64,000 nt of DNA, from assembly GCF_025698545.1 (NCBI RefSeq), contig NC_068571.1, forward strand, positions 49,323,733 to 49,387,732. Reading direction: 5' to 3'. This document shows positions 59,942-64,000 of the stretch, piece after piece. Position numbers and translations under genes: made by a program. Position 1 is the stretch's first letter. Each line of letters starts with the position of its first letter. The notes below the pieces were generated by a model. That model did not search any database. It had not been told where the DNA came from and saw only the letters and a program-made list of their open reading frames with translations. The DNA comes from Gossypium raimondii (Eukaryota; Streptophyta; Magnoliopsida; Malvales; Malvaceae).

Positions 59942-62900
59942 TCAATCTGAAAATGGTTGAGCGTCCATGCATAGGTGCACCAATTTCCTTTGATACTCCC
60001 CAAAATATTCACCAACTGCAATTACATCATCATTTCCTGGGCTTAGACCAGGCAAGTCAACCACTGAATCATTGGTTTCATCCTCTGAACCTCCTAAATT
60101 AGTGATAAATTGCTTGTGAATTTCACGGCAAGCCAGTATGAACATAGCAGCTGTATCTGGCTGTTGTGCCTCTCGGAGGGCTGCCAAAGCCTCCTGGATT
60201 GCCCCAGCGGCAACAAATAAAATAAGAGCCCTGCATCCAACCACACGCATCTTCAGCTTTAGAATGCAAATTAGGCATTGGACAAGAACAATAAGAAAAA
60301 CAGTTGTACCTCCAAATGTTGTGCTCAGCATGAAGGACATGCTCTGCCCACCTTTGCAACACCCTGCAATAACAACAATGTTAAATAAAGGCAACCCCTC
60401 TGTTTAAGAATACCAAGGAAGATATCAAATTGATACATGGGATCAAAATTTCATCGACTTGGAATCAAAATGGCAGATGGGCATATTACAGGAACGGAAG
60501 GCATATGGTTAAACCATCACAGGCAAATTTCAGCATATCTATGGAATTAAAACAGAGTAATCCTAATTCTAGGAATTTTAAATGCCAGAGAAATCCAAAA
60601 TGTCCTCCCTGAAGGCAAAAAAAACCAGAAAGAAATAACCTTGCATAATCAGATCCCTTTAAATGCGCAGCAGCTAAAGTAGCAGCATCAGTCCAGTACC
60701 CAGCATCTTGCAGCTGCATATGGTTAAAATAACCATCAGTCAAAGTCGTACAACAAGAATTAAGCATGATATGTAGCTGCTCTATGAAATGCTAAGAAAT
60801 AATGACACTTAAGGGCTCTACTTAAAAGGATAAACATGATCTTGTGGAGCTTGCTTATGAAGTGCTTATCAAGCTTGTTAGTGGAAGCTAAATGAGCAAA
60901 GTTCACATAAATTCAAACTCGTACTTATTTATTCCATGAGCCTGGATTTGTCAGTCATCCATGTTTTATGAGCTTGATAACCCACCAGAAATGCACAAAT
61001 CAAACTCAATCATGAGCTCACATACATACCCTAGCCACTACAAGCTTCAAATATAGACATAAATAGGTAAATGCATACCTACATATATATAAGATCATGG
61101 ATAACAAAAATATACAACAAAAAAATCCTAGAGATTCTGTTATACACAAAACAAGAAAAGAAACAACCATTGGGTTGGATTTTTATTTTCAAGGTTTGTC
61201 AAGAAAACTGAAAAAAGGATTTCTTTAACAGAACCAAACCAAACCTGTGAACAAGCTTCCTGATACCTCCCAACAGCACAGAGCAGATGAGTGCCAGATA
61301 GTGATCGATCAGTTCTGACCATGTTTGCAGCAACGACCTATATCATCATAGAGCAGTGAATAACACCCAAAATAGACGGGCATTATTATTAAACCTAGAC
61401 AATCACATGTTTTAATCAAGAAAGAGAGAAAACAAAGTTAGCCCTCACCTTAACTGCCAGCTCAAGAAGAGATCTTGACACTGCAGAAGAAAGAGCAACA
61501 GCACGTAGAGCATTTGGGTAGAAGTAAGGACTCTCTGGAGAAGTAGAAAGCAATAAACTGACAGCACCTTCCAAGTTTCCAATTGTGATTAGCCTGCGCA
61601 TGCCAAATACAAAGTATAATTACCAGCATGGAAAACACAGAAAAGAACACAAACTTGGCCTAGCGAACAGTACTTTTCAAATGAGCTTATGATTCAACTG
61701 CTCCCTCCCTCCAACAATGCAGTACAAATAGCAGTTCCACAAACAAGATATTCTAGGCCATACCAAGCTAAAATCCTAAACAAGAACAGTAGTTCTTATG
61801 TCAAGTAAATTTCCCATGGTCTGATGCTGATAATTTTTAGAATCTTCAAACTACAGCACCATAATTTGAAATCACATCATGCATGCCATGGGGAGCATTG
61901 GAGGAAAGATTGGACAGCTTACTTTTCAGATTAATCTAGATTTAGATTAACTCAATTCTATTTAGAAAGAAACTAAGAAGAAAATTATAATTACTCGAAA
62001 AGAAGACAACAGTTCAATAGAAATAATTGATCAAGACTGGAAAATCTAGGCAACTTCTCTTCCACAAATTTTATAAACTTCAAGCAGTCTTTCCATACAT
62101 CTAAAGAGTTCCAAAAATCTTATGTATTCATAACATAGAAAGTATAATTAAAGAAAATTAAAAGATAAAACACACCGTCCAAAAATTGCTTTTGAGAAAC
62201 TAAGGCTCCATATTGTTGGTGCCAAGGCACTTTTTTTTTTCCATTTGCTTTTTACATTTTTCAACTATTGTTGATAAGCAAAATTGAAAGAAAAAAAAGG
62301 AATGTAGTTAAAGCAAAATAATAACATAATCAAATGAATAAACAACTCAATTGCATCACAAAACTAAGTTTTTAACATAACCATCCCATATAAAAATTAC
62401 AATAATACATTTATCTGAAACAAATTTTCGCTGTTTCTTCTGGAAGCAAAAGAAGTTGCAAAAGTAACAAGGTTCAACATAAATAAAAATAGATTCCGAA
62501 CTTCTACATTGAGAAAGACACTGCAGCAATTTCATCATTCAACTAATTAACAATAGCAACAAAATAACATAAACTCACTCATGCACATGGTTCTGAATTG
62601 CCTCCTCTCCTTCCAATTTCTCATGCCAAGGGATACGCTCATTAGCACTTTCCCATAAGTCTTCTTGCTCAAAAGCCATTAACCTAAGTTGACCTTGAGT
62701 CTGCTAACCAGAAAATGTCTTGCCATCAAAAGTTTTAAATCACAAGAGATATACAAGACCAACCTAAATAGAACATCTCACCCTTTCAATTATTTTATTA
62801 GGACTGTTAAAAACCACTAGAAACTTACCAATGCATCCCTTTGCCCAGTTTCTGATGTTGATTTCTCCTTTGATGTAATTCTACTAAGTAGAGATCTGTC

Positions 62901-63946
62901 ATCAAGATCAGAATTTGGCACTGAAATAGGTGCTTTCTGTGGGGACTTATTTATTAATTTATTCATCAAGTGGTTAATAGCACGAGGCAATTGCAACCAG
63001 AAAAGTGCTTCTGAGACCTCACCAAATGTAGCAGCAGCAAAGGCAAACCTTGCAGCACAACCCTTATTGACTATGGTAGCATACAATCTAGCCCTTTCAT
63101 CATCGAGTATGCAACCTTGTGCAGTGAAACAATGGAAAAGCACAAGGATAAGGAAAATTAATAAAATGTTTAAGTAGTAGAATTGGAACACTAGATAGGT
63201 TATTAAAGCCTACCTTCCTTACGGTAAGGTTCTAATACTTTTAGGAGCAATTCTGGGACTACAGAATCACCAACAGATGGTAATTCAATCAGGTAACTGC
63301 GAAGGTCTTCTGAAGATGAAGCCATTCCTGGAACGAGATGGGGCCTCTTATCTATAGTTGTACCAGTAGTATTAAACCAAGAGGGTTTTACACCCAATTG
63401 TAATATCATCCGTAGTGCCTGTAATGACATGAAATATTGGGTCAATTGTAAGTAACTCTTTGAACAGTCATTTAACCTTTGAGATAGCAAACAAATAAAA
63501 TGAAGTTTCATGGAAAGTAGAACAAGGCCAGTAGGCCCATTTCAAAATACATTCCTCAATCCATTCAGGATTGTGACACCAACTCCGATGCATCACCATT
63601 AACAATTTTGTTTAAGGCCATTTTTTTTCTTTTCAATTTAACACTTAACGCAATAGTGTTCCATCAATCCATCTACTTTTAAAGAAACGTGAAATGTTGT
63701 ACATGTCTCTGCTAAATGCAAATGATCTGTTAGCATCATGTGTTAGAAGGAACCTTCAGTAGTTGGCGCTTGTATAAAATAAAACAGTAATATGGAATTA
63801 TAGGTTACTAAGCCAAAATGAATAGGCAGAACATTGTTACCAGAGCATGGGGTGTAGGAAGTAATACAGGACAACATAAAGGCATCGGTCGAAATCTCTC
63901 TTTTATATTTCTTGGCAGTGCCCCAGGGACCATTTTCTTGTCATTT
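59942..63946 (-). CDS. WDR11-like WD40 protein, C-terminal nine exons (gene continues past right edge)
   Basis: Coding exons on the minus strand from the edge: 63841-63946, 63214-63418, 62829-63115, 62579-62700, 61449-61593, 61245-61337, 60640-60713, 60310-60363 and 59942-60230. They splice in frame with GT-AG borders and give 457 residues to the stop at 59944-59942. The sequence is the non-WD40 C-terminal half: PRNIKERFRPMPLCCPVLLP, LGVKPSWFNT, RARLYATIVNKG, FYPNALRAVALSSAVSRSLL, SGTHLLCAVGRYQEACSQ and AGYWTDAATLAAAHLKG, an alpha-solenoid like that in COPI-type and IFT proteins. In animals WDR11 works with FAM91A1 in endosome-to-Golgi trafficking. The plant function is less known; the Arabidopsis homologue is At3g33530. 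The start codon and WD40 repeats lie beyond 64000. Confidence 0.92.
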
Positions 63947-64000
63947 CTGCATTTGCACAAGTGAGGTTAATAAAGTACAAAATATATCAACTTCATATGA

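Overview
The window looks like nuclear DNA from a dicot plant, most likely a cotton relative (Gossypium, Malvaceae). It is AT-rich, its genes have short plant-type introns, its proteins are close to Arabidopsis families, and its long terminal repeats (starting TGTAACACC, ending TTACA) match, from memory, repeat families common in cotton. The species call is an inference; no database was searched.

Layout. 1-8.45 kb is a stack of nested insertions. A fragment of plastid DNA (start of matK plus trnK intron) was hit by a nearly intact Ty1/copia element (3499-8330, target duplication AATAG) and lies directly against the end of a gypsy-type LTR. That LTR is in turn cut by a decayed hAT transposon running off the left edge. 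10.6-11.7 kb holds an R2R3-MYB gene resembling MYB82 (minus strand). 11.7-29.5 kb is gene-poor and holds LTR relics, a 4.6-kb solo LTR with its own nested insertion (17506-22084, target duplication TCCAG), an hAT-type MITE and several foldback elements. An Aux/IAA gene resembling IAA29 lies at 29.8-30.7 kb (plus). 30.7-39 kb contains a degraded copia pol on the minus strand and more MITEs.

The right third is gene-rich: a family-17 glycosyltransferase (40.67-41.77 kb, plus), a BRAP2/BRIZ-type RING ubiquitin ligase (43.73-46.72 kb, minus, 11 exons), a 4.2-kb Mutator-like element with ~115-bp terminal inverted repeats (47.54-51.72 kb), an ANTH-domain clathrin adaptor (53.90-55.80 kb, plus, single coding exon), ARP6 of the SWR1 chromatin complex (56.63-58.86 kb, plus, 7 exons) and the 3' half of a WDR11-like WD40 gene (59.94 kb to beyond the right edge, minus).

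The genes do not form one pathway: they cover transcription (MYB), auxin signalling (IAA), N-glycan processing (GT17), ubiquitylation (BRIZ), endocytosis (ANTH), H2A.Z deposition (ARP6) and trafficking (WDR11). Gene order is informative: ARP6 and WDR11 are convergent neighbours here and consecutive loci in Arabidopsis (At3g33520, At3g33530), and IAA29 and an ANTH adaptor gene are consecutive in Arabidopsis (At4g32280, At4g32285) and 23 kb apart here. Exon boundaries were placed by hand from splice sites, reading frame and family similarity. No complete novel system was found; the most unusual material is the nested insertions and the subterminal repeats of the Mutator-like element.
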